A stretch of 64,000 nt of DNA from Mycobacterium sp. JS623 (lineage in GTDB: Bacteria; Actinomycetota; Actinomycetes; Mycobacteriales; Mycobacteriaceae): contig NC_019957.1 of the NCBI RefSeq assembly GCF_000328565.1, positions 186,001 to 250,000 on the forward strand, given 5' to 3'. The notes under the pieces are model-generated. The model was not told where the DNA came from. It was given only the letters and a program-made list of their open reading frames with translations, and made no database searches. Numbering within the stretch: the first letter of the stretch is position 1; each line of letters starts with the position of its first letter. The position numbers were made by a program, and so were the translations under genes. This document shows, piece after piece, positions 8,543-18,184 of the stretch.

Positions 8543-9283
8543 ATGACGAGCATTGACGGGCGAGCTGGTGGAGGATCGCAAACGGGCGATCCATTCGCCA
8601 TGTGGGACGCCGCCTACGTGCTCGGCGCATTGGGTGCCGAAGACCGACGTCAGTTCGAACAACATCTGACTCACTGCACTCGATGCCACGATGCCGTCGC
8701 TGACGTCAGCGGCATGCCTGCCTTGCTCGCAATGCTGGAGCCACACGAGGTCGCGGCCCTCGACGAGGGGGCCCCTGAGCTATGGCAGCCGCGGCCCGAA
8801 CTGCTTACGTCGCTGTTGGCGAAGGTCGGCCGCCGACGGCGACGCACAAGGGCGCTGTCGTGGTCGATGGCCGTCGCAGCCGCCGCGGCGACAATCATCG
8901 CGTTGATCGTGGGAATCCATGTCGGAGGGACGTCACCATCCGCCGTCCCGCCCGCAACGTCGGCATCGCCACTGACCATGAATCCGGTGGCGCCAAACTC
9001 CATAACCGCGACGGTGAGCCTGACACGCCAGGCCTGGGGCACCGACATCGACATGAGCTGCACCTACCCGAAAGAAGCCGACAACGCCGGCCAGCGCGGG
9101 GACACGCTGGCAATGGTGATAGTCGGCCGCGACGGCAGCCATACCCAGCTGGCGACGTGGTTGGCGGTCCCGGGCGTTACCGCACGCCCCAACGGCAACA
9201 CGCCGACACCCATCGACCAAATCTCTGCGGTGCAGATCGTGGCCGCTGATAGCGGCGAAGTGCTCTTGCAGCGCCCGCTGTGA
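8543..9283 (+). CDS. membrane-anchored zinc anti-sigma factor (RskA-like)
   Basis: The 246-residue product starts at ATG 8543, with GAGG upstream. Residues 12-60 form an anti-sigma zinc finger with the signature HLTHCTRC. Near residue 105 there is one transmembrane helix (MAVAAAAATIIALIVGIHVG), then an extracytoplasmic Anti-sigma-K-like domain of about 120 residues. Such proteins hold an ECF sigma factor at the membrane until proteolysis. No intact sigma gene is nearby; only a region 4 fragment lies upstream on the opposite strand, so this copy appears orphaned or acts on a sigma factor encoded elsewhere. Confidence 0.85.
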   Translation: MTSIDGRAGGGSQTGDPFAMWDAAYVLGALGAEDRRQFEQHLTHCTRCHDAVADVSGMPALLAMLEPHEVAALDEGAPELWQPRPELLTSLLAKVGRRRRRTRALSWSMAVAAAAATIIALIVGIHVGGTSPSAVPPATSASPLTMNPVAPNSITATVSLTRQAWGTDIDMSCTYPKEADNAGQRGDTLAMVIVGRDGSHTQLATWLAVPGVTARPNGNTPTPIDQISAVQIVAADSGEVLLQRPL

Positions 9284-9330
9284 TGCCGTCACATCCGCTA
9301 GGACGACTGCCCTGCGTCGTCAGGCGGTTG

Positions 9331-9349
9331 GCAGCGCACGGCGCTGCCG
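9331..9349 (+). terminator. hairpin after the anti-sigma gene
   Basis: A perfect GGCAGCGC / GCGCTGCC stem with an ACG loop lies about 50 bases after the stop codon. There is no U-tract, which is common for actinobacterial terminator-like hairpins. Confidence 0.45.
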
Positions 9350-10082
9350 GCCCCGCCACTGGTCCCACGGTATGGTCCAGTCGCCCAACGCGATTCCGTA
9401 AATCTTTAAGGGCAGATCTAGTGTCTTGGCGCTGCCCGTGATATAGGGCGTGCTTGCATGTGGCGGTTTGCCTCGGCGCTGCCTAGCGTCGATGTGCGAC
9501 TGGGGTCGCGGTCGGGATCAATTCGAGCCGGCGCGCGAGATCCGAAATGAGGGCAGCACCGCTGCGCTAGCGAAGCTCTGAGCGCCGTCTCGACCGTGCC
9601 GTACCGAGCGGGCGCACCGATAAACGTCTTGAAACAAAGAGACTTCGCGTTCGGTCCGTCCGCCGGACGACGAGCCACGGTTCTCGCAGGGCTCCCGCGG
9701 TGTTATTTCCTGTTGGGTGCGTGGCCGGAGGCGACGGCCGGCCATGGCCGCGACAGTCTCGAAAAACAAATCTCCAAGCGACGGTTCACGCCCCAGCAAC
9801 TGGGTACGCCAGTGGGCCGGGGTTAACTGCGTTTCCCGGGGCTTCATCACAGGGCGTGGGACGTTGCCGATCGGCACGACGTTCGGAAAGGAGTTGACGA
9901 ATGACGCTAAGAACACGGCGGACGGCGGTGACGTCAACGCGAGCCGCCGCGGGGCTTGACTCGCGTCGACGTCCGTTTGCCTTGCGGGACAGCAGTGTTC
10001 ACCTTCTGCGTGGTCCTGTCGGCACTCGTGGCCTTAGCGTTGTAGGCATGTTGGGCTGTCCCGCTCCTGAGGGTCTCGGCGT
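9350..10082. other. stretch with no supported gene
   Basis: Several overlapping open frames exist on both strands, but none shows a recognisable domain together with a convincing ribosome binding site. The longest candidate is on the minus strand (9518-9937), with a segment LTPAHWRTQLLGREPSLGDL. It could be a decayed gene, but no family was recognised. The region is probably degenerate DNA like that on either side. Confidence 0.4.
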
Positions 10083-10808
10083 ATGAACCGGCGCACAGTG
10101 TTGACGGCGATCGCGTTCGGGGCGTTGGCCGGTCTGGGGCGCCCTACGTCTGCACGCGCCAACAGGGGAACCAGCCGGCCGCTGGGGCGGGTGCCTGCGC
10201 CGGTCGGTGTGCTGAGCAGGCTGCCCGGCGACGGCAACCAGGTGGCATTGACCATCGACGACGGCGCCAGCGTCAGCGTCGTCGCCGCGATCGTGCAATT
10301 CTGCCGCGACACCGGTACCCGCCTGACGTTCTTCGTCAACGGGGCCAACGACTCCTGGACAGTCAACGCCCCCGTGCTGCGACCGCTGGTCGACTCCGGA
10401 CAGATCCAACTCGGCAACCACACATGGTCACACCCGTACCTCAACCGCATTCCGCTGCCGGCCGTCGAGGACCAGATCCGCCGCAACGCCGACTTCCTGA
10501 CCAACACCTACGGCACCGACGGCAGACCGTACTTCCGTCCGCCGTTTGGCGTGCACACCGCCGATACCGACCGGGTCGCCGCTGATCTGGGCTATCCCAC
10601 CATTGCGATGTGGAGCAGCACCATCGGCGACTCGCGCCCGGAAAATGAGGCCAGCCTCATCGCCAACGCCAACGCCGCGCTGCAACCCCAGCAGATCGTG
10701 CTCGCACACGCCAACCTGCCCACCATCACCGACTGCTTCAATCAGCTCAGCGGCATCATCGCCAGCCGCAACCTGCAGACCGTGACACTCAACGACGTCT
10801 TCGCATAG
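10083..10808 (+). CDS. exported polysaccharide deacetylase (NodB domain)
   Basis: The 241-residue protein begins with MNRRTVLTAIAFGALAGLG, a probable signal peptide, ending near ARA. The NodB domain follows, with the metal and catalytic residues in ALTIDDGAS (motif 1), NHTWSHPYL (motif 2, HxxxH) and RPPFG (motif 3). Members remove N- or O-acetyl groups from peptidoglycan or other surface polysaccharides, so it should act in the cell envelope. It is a single gene, with no neighbour that identifies its substrate. Confidence 0.88.
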   Translation: MNRRTVLTAIAFGALAGLGRPTSARANRGTSRPLGRVPAPVGVLSRLPGDGNQVALTIDDGASVSVVAAIVQFCRDTGTRLTFFVNGANDSWTVNAPVLRPLVDSGQIQLGNHTWSHPYLNRIPLPAVEDQIRRNADFLTNTYGTDGRPYFRPPFGVHTADTDRVAADLGYPTIAMWSSTIGDSRPENEASLIANANAALQPQQIVLAHANLPTITDCFNQLSGIIASRNLQTVTLNDVFA

Positions 10809-11138
10809 CGCCACATGGGTTGTGGGTGAGGATGATGCCGTACTGTGCGGCGGCGTCGATGGCGAGGTGGTCGAGGCTGTCCCGTTCAGCTGCTCCTGGC
10901 TGCGCCGGCCAGCGGTCGCAGTCTAAATGCCAAGGCGCACCACTGGACAAGTCAGATCCGTTGCCACACAAGGCCTTCCCCGTTGGATCGGGCGAATCTC
11001 GCCTCGTGAAGTCCTGGTTTGAATGCCGGCCCGAGACAGCACCTCGCACGCTGCAACGATCTGAGATTGACCGTGACCGAGCCGGCGGCGGACCGGGCTA
11101 CAGAGCCGGCGTGGACACCGGATCGGATCGCGACCCGA
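10809..11138. other. stretch with no confident gene, possible HNH-like scrap
   Basis: A minus-strand frame contains GAPWHLDCDRWPAQPG and later LDHLAIDAAAQYGIILTHN. The first words resemble the CxxPWHLDH region of small HNH-type proteins, but the metal ligands and frame continuity are missing. Nothing else can be supported. Confidence 0.3.
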
Positions 11139-11690
11139 TCACATGGATTTGCACTCGCCGAGGGCGGCAACTATCTCGGGAAATTGTGTTGCGCTGGCGT
11201 TGATTTCGTCGAGGCCGCCTACGGTGCCGGTTCCGTTGCCCAGGATGACATGTTCTAGACCATTGTCCGCGTATCCGCTGACTCGCTCAGCGATCTCGGT
11301 CGCGTTGCCAATGAACATGAACTCTTCGGCAAGCTCAAACGGAATCGTGGGCGCGAGCTCGCGGAGCTGTTCGGGATCGAGGTCGTGGTAGATCAGGTCG
11401 ACCAGACCGCGGCAGTGCTCTCCGGACGGATGTTTCATTCCGTACTTGGCCCAGATTTCGGCCGAGCACATGAGCGCGTGGGGTTTACCCAGGGGATCGC
11501 GTTCCATCAGCTCAGCGATATGTTCGCGGGATTTACCGATGATCACGCGATGTGCAGCGCGCACACCGGCATCGGGCGCCCGGCCCGATCGGCGTGCTCG
11601 CCGATGGTGCGGCGTTTCTCGCCGTAGCTTGCGGGGCTCATCGGCCACGCCGGAACCCACCCATCGCCGTACTCGCCAGCAGCGCCGGAT
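11139..11690 (-). pseudogene. LLM-class flavin (F420)-dependent oxidoreductase, truncated and frameshifted
   Basis: The C-terminal part is well preserved: VIIGKSREHIAELMERDPLG, FELAEEFMFIGNATEIAERV and YADNGLEHVILGN. The preceding conserved segment, GEYGDGWVPAWPMSPASYG, lies in another frame and stops at 11543, and the second frame resumes at about 11546. The N-terminal TIM-barrel half with the cofactor-binding start is missing upstream of about 11690. Intact relatives have about 330-380 residues. The product should be inactive. Confidence 0.75.
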
Positions 11691-11820
11691 CGAAACAGCT
11701 TCGTGACGGTCGGGGTAAGCGGCACGCGAGAGTTCGTCGGCGAGCAATGTGACGATGGCGTCAAAGTCCTGTCGGCATGCTTTTGTGGTGTGCGGGACGG
11801 CTTCCTGACGGCCCGATCCG

Positions 11821-12405
11821 CTAGCTTTTGGCCCCGCACGCATTGAGTGCCGCGTCAACGGTCTCTGCGACCAGCTTGTCGTCTATCGGGCCGATGGCGG
11901 GAAGAACCGCGCGAAGGAGCAAGGGACCAGTCAGCAGATCCGAGACGACGTCGGGGCGGTCGACCAATGCAATCTCGCCGCGGTCCACCGCTCGACTGAT
12001 CATCGCCGCGACCGAGCGGCGGCGTGGAGCCATAAAGCGGTCATAGAGCGCCGTGCCGAGACCTTCCTCGGTCCCGAAATCACTGAGCACTCCTGCCAAC
12101 CCGGCCTTGATCACGGGGTCGGTGAAGAACGTGCGCTGAAGCTCCTGCAGCAACTGCAGGTCCCTGCGCAAGTCGCCGGTGTCCGGCGCGGGGTCGAATC
12201 CGAAGCGGCTCACCAGCACTCCGATTACAAGCTCGCCCCGCGTTTTCGCCCTTCGATAGATCGCCGCGCGGGTGGTGCCGGCGGACTTTGCGACGCGATC
12301 GATGTTGACCGCCCCGTAGCCGTCTGAGAGCAGCACCGATTCGGTGGCGCGGGCGATCGCGCCGTCCAGCGCGCCGTCGCGAGGCCGCCCCCGTGATGCA
12401 GTCAT
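11821..12405 (-). CDS. TetR-family repressor
   Basis: The 194-residue protein has the N-terminal TetR helix-turn-helix (about residues 14-55): AIARATESVLLSDGYGAVNI and then AGTTRAAIYRRAKTRGELV. An all-helical ligand domain follows. It is transcribed divergently from the reductase gene at 12464. The 58-bp gap holds a palindrome, so it probably represses both itself and the reductase/hydrolase pair until a hydrophobic ligand binds. The ligand is unknown. Confidence 0.9.
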   Translation of the reverse strand: MTASRGRPRDGALDGAIARATESVLLSDGYGAVNIDRVAKSAGTTRAAIYRRAKTRGELVIGVLVSRFGFDPAPDTGDLRRDLQLLQELQRTFFTDPVIKAGLAGVLSDFGTEEGLGTALYDRFMAPRRRSVAAMISRAVDRGEIALVDRPDVVSDLLTGPLLLRAVLPAIGPIDDKLVAETVDAALNACGAKS

Positions 12406-12433
12406 AACCGCTGAGCATCCTATGAGTTGACGT

Positions 12434-12460
12434 ATTTACGATGCACACTGTACCGTAAAT
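12434..12460. promoter_or_regulatory. probable TetR operator between divergent genes
   Basis: ATTTACG (12434-12440) and CGTAAAT (12454-12460) form a perfect inverted repeat with a 13-bp spacer. The right arm ends three bases before the ATG at 12464. The geometry suits a TetR dimer that blocks transcription from a leaderless or short-leader promoter. Confidence 0.65.
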
Positions 12461-12463
12461 CGC

Positions 12464-13531
12464 ATGGCTGAGATATGGGTTTTCGGGGCAACGGGTTTGA
12501 GCGGCAAAGCGATCGCCAACGACCTGGTCGTCGGCGGCGCCGACGTGGTACTCGTCGGGCGCGACTCCGCGCGACTGGCATCCACGGCCGAATCCATCGG
12601 AGCAGCGGTCGGTCGCCGCGTGGTTTCGGGCCCGGCCGATCTGAGCGAACGGATTCTCGCCGAGAAGCCCCGTGTCATCATCAATGCCGTTGGCCCGTAC
12701 GGTGCGACGACCCCGCCGTTACTACCGGCGTGCCTGGCTGCCGGGGTGCATTACGTCGATCAGGCCAACGAGCTCGAGCCGGTGCAACAACTGCTCCATC
12801 GGCACGCCGACGCACGCGACCGGGGTGTCACACTGATGACCGGCGCGGGCTTCGGCGTACTGGCGACCGAGGCACTGGTGATTCAGCTGCGCGGCGACCG
12901 ACCTCCGGCTGCACGCGCTGTCGTCGCCGCCGTGCCAGCCGTGCAGGGGCTGGGTTCGTCGGTCCTGGCGAGCGCCGTCGATGTTATTGCCTACGGCGGC
13001 AGGCGATATCGCGACGCACGGCTGGAACGCCGGCGACTGGGCGCTGACTACGAACAGATTCCGGTCCCGAACGAACCTGCCCGAGGGGCACTGGCCGTAC
13101 CGACAGGCGAACTCGAAGCCGCGCACCGGGCTTCGGGCGCCGCTCACGTAACCGCATATTCCACCGAGGTACCCAACGGACGATTGATTCGGGCAGTCCT
13201 GCCAGTGGCCTCCGCGGCTCTGGCCATGCGCCCGGTCCGGGCCGGCGTTCAGCGCCTGATCGGCCGCATGCGCCTCACTCCCCCGGCAACCGGTGGCGAT
13301 GTCTCGTGGGCATACGCCCGGCTGGAATGGGCCGATGGCACGCGCAGGGAAGCCTGGCTGCGTGCCGGCGACGGCTACGCGTTTACCGCACGAGTCGCCG
13401 CCTCGGTAGCGACCCGGTTGATCGAGGGATCCGGCAAGCCAGGAGCGTTCACCCCAGGAGCGCTGTTCGGCGCCGACTTGGCCAGAGTCGCCGGCGCGGA
13501 GCTGTTCTCATCCGACGAGGTGGGCGCGTGA
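12464..13531 (+). CDS. saccharopine dehydrogenase-like NAD(P)-dependent reductase
   Basis: The 355-residue product begins with a Rossmann nucleotide-binding motif (VFGATGLSGKAIANDL) and contains INAVGPYG and CLAAGVHYVDQANE. These are hallmarks of the saccharopine dehydrogenase/trans-acting enoyl reductase family, which is common in mycobacterial lipid pathways. Several Ala-rich hydrophobic segments follow. Its stop overlaps the start of the hydrolase at 13528 by GTGA, so the two are co-translated and probably act on the same lipid-like substrate, controlled by the divergent TetR. The exact reaction is unknown. Confidence 0.8.
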   Translation: MAEIWVFGATGLSGKAIANDLVVGGADVVLVGRDSARLASTAESIGAAVGRRVVSGPADLSERILAEKPRVIINAVGPYGATTPPLLPACLAAGVHYVDQANELEPVQQLLHRHADARDRGVTLMTGAGFGVLATEALVIQLRGDRPPAARAVVAAVPAVQGLGSSVLASAVDVIAYGGRRYRDARLERRRLGADYEQIPVPNEPARGALAVPTGELEAAHRASGAAHVTAYSTEVPNGRLIRAVLPVASAALAMRPVRAGVQRLIGRMRLTPPATGGDVSWAYARLEWADGTRREAWLRAGDGYAFTARVAASVATRLIEGSGKPGAFTPGALFGADLARVAGAELFSSDEVGA

Positions 13532-14433
13532 CCCGAGAAGTGCACCAGCGCAGCGCGATTCGCATATCCGCGGGCCGCTGCGAAGAGATCGACGCCTGGC
13601 TGTACCTGCCCGATGACCCCGGGCCTCATCCCACTGTGGTGATGGCGCACGGCATCGGCGGGGTGAAAGCCGCGGGCCTGGCCCCGTTCGCCGAGACGTT
13701 CGCTGAGGGCGGGTTTGCGGCGCTGGTGTTCGACTACCGGCACTGGGGGGCGTCGACGGGCAAGCCACGGCAACTACTGTCGGTTCGCCGCCAGCTGGCG
13801 GACTATCGCACGGCGCTAGCGTGGGCGCACGCCGACGATCGGCTGGATTCCACTCGAATCTTCGTGTGGGGCACGTCATTTGCCGGCATGCATATCGTCG
13901 AGCTCGCCGCCAGCCAACCTGGGCTGGCCGGCGCCATCGCGCAATGTCCATTGGTGGACGGCCTGGCCGCAGTGGCAAACATCCCTCTGTGGCGTGGGCT
14001 TCGCCTGACTGCTCATGGGCTCGCCGACCTCATTGGGTCGGCACTAGGGCGGGCGCCCCACTACCTCCAAGTCAGCGTGCCCCCAGGTCATTTCGGGGTG
14101 ATCGCGACGGAAGACGCGATGACCGGCCTCGCCAGACTCGATCCAGGAGACGACTCGTGGCCCAACGACATCACCGCGCGCTCTGTCCTCGATGTGACGA
14201 TGCATCGGCCGGTCCGTCGCGCACCGCATGCCCGATGCCCATTGCTCATGGTGGTCGCTGAACACGACACCATGGCGCCGACCCGACCAGCGCTCCGCGT
14301 TGCAGCGCAGGCCCCGCGCGGTGAGCTGTATCGCAGCCGAGGCGGCCACTACGACGTGTATGCCGGCGGACTGGATCACGAGAACGTGCTGCGCGTGGAG
14401 ATGGAATTTCTGCGCCGGCACGCGCAGGTGTGA
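13528..14433 (+). CDS. alpha/beta hydrolase
   Basis: The 301-residue protein starts at GTG 13528, overlapping the preceding stop. It shows the oxyanion region MAHGIGGVKAAG, the nucleophile elbow GTSFAGMH (Ser), an Asp in VAEHDTMAP and a His in RGGHYDVY, all in canonical order. It is cytoplasmic, with no signal peptide. The overlap with the reductase gene suggests a two-enzyme pathway. Its substrate is not evident. Confidence 0.85.
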   Translation: MTREVHQRSAIRISAGRCEEIDAWLYLPDDPGPHPTVVMAHGIGGVKAAGLAPFAETFAEGGFAALVFDYRHWGASTGKPRQLLSVRRQLADYRTALAWAHADDRLDSTRIFVWGTSFAGMHIVELAASQPGLAGAIAQCPLVDGLAAVANIPLWRGLRLTAHGLADLIGSALGRAPHYLQVSVPPGHFGVIATEDAMTGLARLDPGDDSWPNDITARSVLDVTMHRPVRRAPHARCPLLMVVAEHDTMAPTRPALRVAAQAPRGELYRSRGGHYDVYAGGLDHENVLRVEMEFLRRHAQV

Positions 14434-14660
14434 CCACCCCTGATTAGCCGTAGGTGGTGAGCCACCACCGCGCCTGGGGTTAGCGTCCTACCGCAGCCGG
14501 GTATCGGGCGGGGCGATTTCGCTGCCGGTGCTGGCGATGCTCATCGCGGTGATCGCCGCACCATGGGTGTCGCGCGCCGATGCCCGGTGCTCGACTGGAT
14601 TTCCGACTACTGGAATACGTTCTCGCTGTGATTCAGGGTTTGGTCACCTACGAAGTCGTC

Positions 14661-14951
14661 CTGATTTCCCTACGCACACATACAATTTCTCTTACCGTCG
14701 TTTTAGTTGCATTGGCAATCGGCGTGGAGCTCGGGTCTGGCCTGCTGCCCAATACGCTGCTGTCAGGGCTGCGAGATGACAAACACCGGCTGCAGAACCA
14801 GATCGACACGCTCACCGACGACAAGAACGCGCTGAACGAAAAGCTTAATGCTGCAGGTGAATTCGACGCGCAGATGTCGCTGCGGATTCTGCACAATACG
14901 CTCGACGGCAAGTCGGTGGTGTTCCGCACGCCCGACGCGAGCGACGAGGGC
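14661..14951 (+). pseudogene. copper-efflux protein MctB N-terminal fragment
   Basis: The segment reads ISLRTHTISLTVVLVALAIG and then RDDKHRLQNQIDTLTDDKNA, ending with GKSVVFRTPDAS. This closely follows the N-terminal membrane helix and coiled coil of the MctB/DUF3186 family. The expected ATG is CTG here, and the frame leaves the family at 14951. The C-terminal periplasmic domain is missing. Together with the csoR-like remnant at 16.1 kb it suggests a lost copper-resistance cluster. Confidence 0.7.
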
Positions 14952-14973
14952 CCGCGCCCAATTCAGCACTTCG

Positions 14974-15048
14974 GCCAACGTCACGTGGATCAACGGCGAC
15001 GCGCTGAACTATGCCTTGCCCGAAGCGCACTACGACCTCGTTGTGGCG
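14974..15048 (+). pseudogene. SAM-dependent methyltransferase fragment
   Basis: Directly after the mctB fragment, in another frame, lies NVTWINGDALNYALPEAHYD followed by LVVA. This is the motif II/III region of class I methyltransferases. No SAM-binding glycine loop is present. It appears to be a scrap fused to mctB debris by deletion. Confidence 0.5.
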
Positions 15049-15181
15049 CAAAGGCAGCGCACTGAGTGACCACTGACCTCACCGGCAGACGGACATGACG
15101 TACTCACGCCGCCTTCAACGTGCGCATGACTGGTGTGGTCTGCGCCGACGTGATCGCGTCCGCCGCCACATTCTCGCGGCC

Positions 15182-15202
15182 GTGTAGCACGGGTGCTACA
15201 CT
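15182..15202 (+). promoter_or_regulatory. VapBC operator overlapping a leaderless promoter
   Basis: GTGTAGCA (15182-15189) and TGCTACAC (15194-15201) form a perfect inverted repeat with a CGGG spacer. TACACT at 15197-15202 fits a -10 element lying seven bases before the GTG at 15209, the spacing of leaderless mycobacterial genes. Autorepression by the antitoxin complex is expected. Confidence 0.65.
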
Positions 15203-15208
15203 GGTCAA

Positions 15209-15463
15209 GTGACTACCGAGATCACGCAACGCGAGCTGCGCAACAACAGCGGAGAGATAATGCGGCAACTCGACCAGGGCGAGTCATTTGTGGTGACCCG
15301 CAATGGAGTTGCTGTGGGCGAGCTTTCGCCGCTACGTCGGCATAGATTTGTCAGTGCCGCGGTGGCACTGAGGGCTTTCCAAGGCGCTGCGCCGGTGAAC
15401 CTCGACCGGTTACGAGCCGATTTGGATCACGGGGCCGACCAAGATGCTGCGCCGCGTGGCTGA
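15209..15463 (+). CDS. Phd/YefM-type antitoxin (VapB)
   Basis: The 84-residue protein opens with ITQRELRNNSGEIMRQLDQG and ESFVVTRNGVAVGEL, the standard Phd/YefM fold that binds DNA as a dimer. The charged C-terminal part should wrap the toxin. It overlaps the toxin gene by 20 bases. It neutralises the VapC below and represses the operon through the palindrome at 15182-15201. Confidence 0.88.
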   Translation: MTTEITQRELRNNSGEIMRQLDQGESFVVTRNGVAVGELSPLRRHRFVSAAVALRAFQGAAPVNLDRLRADLDHGADQDAAPRG

Positions 15464-15875
15464 CGACGCGCTCGACGTGCATCGGCAAGGGCTCATAGAC
15501 ACCTCGGTCGTGATTGCCCTAGAGCACCTCGACCCCGACCAGCTACCCAGGGAGCTGGCGGTGAGCGCCCTGACGATGGCTGAGCTTGCGGCCGGCCCTC
15601 ACGCAACGACCGACAGCGACGAGCGCGCAGCACGCCAAGACCGTTTGCAACGCGCGGAGGCGACATTTGATCCATTGCCCTTCGACAGTGCCGCCGCCAG
15701 AGCGTATGGCCGGATTTACGCCGCGATCACCGCGACGGGACGCAAAGCCCGCGGTCCGCGAGCCGTGGATTTACTGATTGCCGCGACCGCGCTCGGTGCG
15801 AACCTCCCGCTTATCACCCGTAACGCCAATGACTTTCGCGGAATCGAGCATCTCGTACCTATCATCGCCGTTTAG
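15444..15875 (+). CDS. PIN-domain ribonuclease toxin (VapC)
   Basis: The 143-residue toxin has the four PIN acidic positions: Asp in GLIDTSVVIALE, Glu in LTMAELAAGPH, Asp in PRAVDLLIAATA and Asp in ITRNANDFRG. The translated start overlaps vapB, so the two products are coupled. VapC toxins cleave tRNA or rRNA when the antitoxin is degraded. The gene looks intact, in contrast with the damaged VapC at 7.8 kb. Confidence 0.88.
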   Translation: MLRRVADDALDVHRQGLIDTSVVIALEHLDPDQLPRELAVSALTMAELAAGPHATTDSDERAARQDRLQRAEATFDPLPFDSAAARAYGRIYAAITATGRKARGPRAVDLLIAATALGANLPLITRNANDFRGIEHLVPIIAV

Positions 15876-15981
15876 CGAAAGGCGAATCGTGTCGGCCATT
15901 TTCGCTTCGGCCTCGCCCACTCCGGTGAGAACTCGGGGTGTGTCGCTCAAGCAGATATTTCACTCGGACGATGCCCGCTGA

Positions 15982-16224
<243 letters not shown>

Positions 16225-16241
<17 letters not shown>

Positions 16242-17448
16242 CCGGTGCAGCGGGGATTGTGAGGGTGAAAGTGGCGCCGCCGCCAGGCGTCTGCGCGACG
16301 GCGATGTGCCCTCGGTGGGCGTGAGCGATCTCTCGCACGAGTGCCAAGCCGATGCCGTAGCGCGGGCGATCCCCGGGGGCGGTGTGGGTTTTTCCGCGCG
16401 AGAAGCGGTTGAACAATGTTTCCATGGCGCCTGGGTCGATGCCCACTCCGTCGTCACGCACATCGATCAGGATGTCGTTTTGGTGGCGTCCGAGGGCGAC
16501 GGCAATCGTTCCGCCGCGATGCTCGTGCGCGAGCGCGTTGTCGATGAGGGAGGTGATCGCGCGGCGAAGCGCGGAACCCGACCCGAGAACGACGAAATCT
16601 CCAGCGGGCACTGGGTCATTCGCTTCTACCACGAGGTTCACGCCAGCCGTTTCGGCGTGCTGAGCCATGCTCTCACAGGCCGCTTGCACCACTGAGGCGA
16701 GATCGATGCGCTCCTGCGGAGCGTTGTCTGAGGTCATAGATGCCGAGGCCAGCAGATCCTCGATCACCTCACCGAGCGCGCGCGTGTCGGACGCGAGGGC
16801 GTCGATCTGTTCCCTGTTCTGTTGGGCGTCACCATCTTCGAAGCGGCGCGCGAGTAGCTGGATCCGAGTGTGCAGCACCGTCAATGGGGCGCGAAGTTCG
16901 TGTGATGCGTCGGCGACGAAACGTCGTTGCAGAGCCAGCGCCTCGACAAGGGGCCGGATCGACCTTGTAGTGAGCAAGCTGACGACGCCGATGGAGGCCA
17001 CGATCCCGGCCAGTTCGGCGATACCCAGCGCTAACAGCAGACGGCTCCGCCCCGCCCTGTACGGCCCCAGATCGAGCAGCGCGACCACTCTGCCGCCGGG
17101 CCTGTCCACGACCACCGCGCGGTAGGGGGCGCCTTCGATCTGAGTTTCGAAGAATCCGGCAGGGCGCGCGAGCAGCTGCGCCGTCGGAATTCCGTTGCCG
17201 CTGGCCTGCACCTTCCCCGAGAGGTCGCGCAGCACCAGGATCATTCCCGGCGGCGGATCGGTGGCGTCGTCGGCCGCTAAAGCGACGGACGACAGTTGGG
17301 ACCTGATCTGCTGCTCCTGCACGCGGATGTCAACGAGATACACCACAGCTCCGACCACCAACAGAACTGCGGCAAGTGCGAGGGAGGCTTGCGACGCGGC
17401 GATCCGGCCCGCGCGGTGAACGACGCTGAGATCGCTGTCGGTCCTCAT
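16225..17448 (-). CDS. sensor histidine kinase
   Basis: The 407-residue kinase has two membrane helices (about residues 20-40 and 138-160) flanking an extracytoplasmic loop of about 95 residues. The H-box is VADASHELRAPLTVL (His 183). The ATPase domain carries the N-box (LIDNALAHEH), G1 (DDGVGIDPG) and G2 (YGIGLALVREI). It is co-transcribed with the response regulator (ATGA overlap at 17445). The divergent redox operon at 18185 is the likely target. The signal is unknown. Confidence 0.92.
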
Positions 17449-18122
17449 TCGGCTCCGAGGCGGTAGCCGGTGCCGTGCACCGTGTGGATGATGTTCCTGC
17501 CGAGCTTGCGTCGCAGGTAATGGACGTAGGTGTCGACGGTGCCGGACGAGTCGACACCATCGAACACCACATCGAGTAGTTGACCGCGTGTGAAGACCTG
17601 ACGCGGCGCGCTCATCAGGACTGCGAGAAGCGCTGCCTCGCGCTCTGATAGGTCGACAGCGTCGCCATCGGCGGTGCTACCGCTGACTGTGCGCGTTAGG
17701 CGGTCCAGGCAGAGTTCGCCGACGCGCAGTGTCGATCGACCGTCGGGTCGGCGCAGCAATGCCCGCACTCGGGCGAGCAGTTCCGCTACCTCGAAGGGTT
17801 TGACCAGATAGTCCTGAGCCCCGGAGTCGAGGCCTTCGACTCGGTCCGCGAGCGACCCCCGCGCAGTGAGCAGCAATGCCGGAGTGGCGATTCCGCGCGA
17901 TCGGAGTACGGCGACTAGCTCGGAACCGTCCATGACCGGCAGTCCGCGATCGACGATCATGGCGTCATAGCGGCCGGTGAGGCCACGGTGCAGCCCTTGC
18001 TGGCCGTCGTGCGCGACGTCGACGCGGTAGCCCTCGCTGCTGAACAGGTCGGCGAGCATCTCGCCGAGTGCACGGTCGTCCTCGACAATCAGCAATGTCG
18101 GTGCTGGGCGTCGCTCGGCCAC
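17445..18122 (-). CDS. OmpR/PhoB-family response regulator
   Basis: The 225-residue regulator has a receiver domain with the acidic pair in IVEDDRALGE, phospho-acceptor Asp 58 (MIVDRGLPVMDG), LLLTARG and the conserved Lys in DYLVKPFEVAELLAR. A winged helix C-terminal domain (from about residue 130) contains LSEREAALLAVLMSAP and TVDTYVHYLRRKLG. It overlaps the kinase start. Only 62 bases separate it from the divergent redox operon. Confidence 0.92.
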   Translation of the reverse strand: MAERRPAPTLLIVEDDRALGEMLADLFSSEGYRVDVAHDGQQGLHRGLTGRYDAMIVDRGLPVMDGSELVAVLRSRGIATPALLLTARGSLADRVEGLDSGAQDYLVKPFEVAELLARVRALLRRPDGRSTLRVGELCLDRLTRTVSGSTADGDAVDLSEREAALLAVLMSAPRQVFTRGQLLDVVFDGVDSSGTVDTYVHYLRRKLGRNIIHTVHGTGYRLGAE

Positions 18123-18184
18123 CTACAGAGCCTGCCACGCTACTTCTTCGAGGGCTGTAAGAAAGTGTTGGCAGCCTGCGATAC

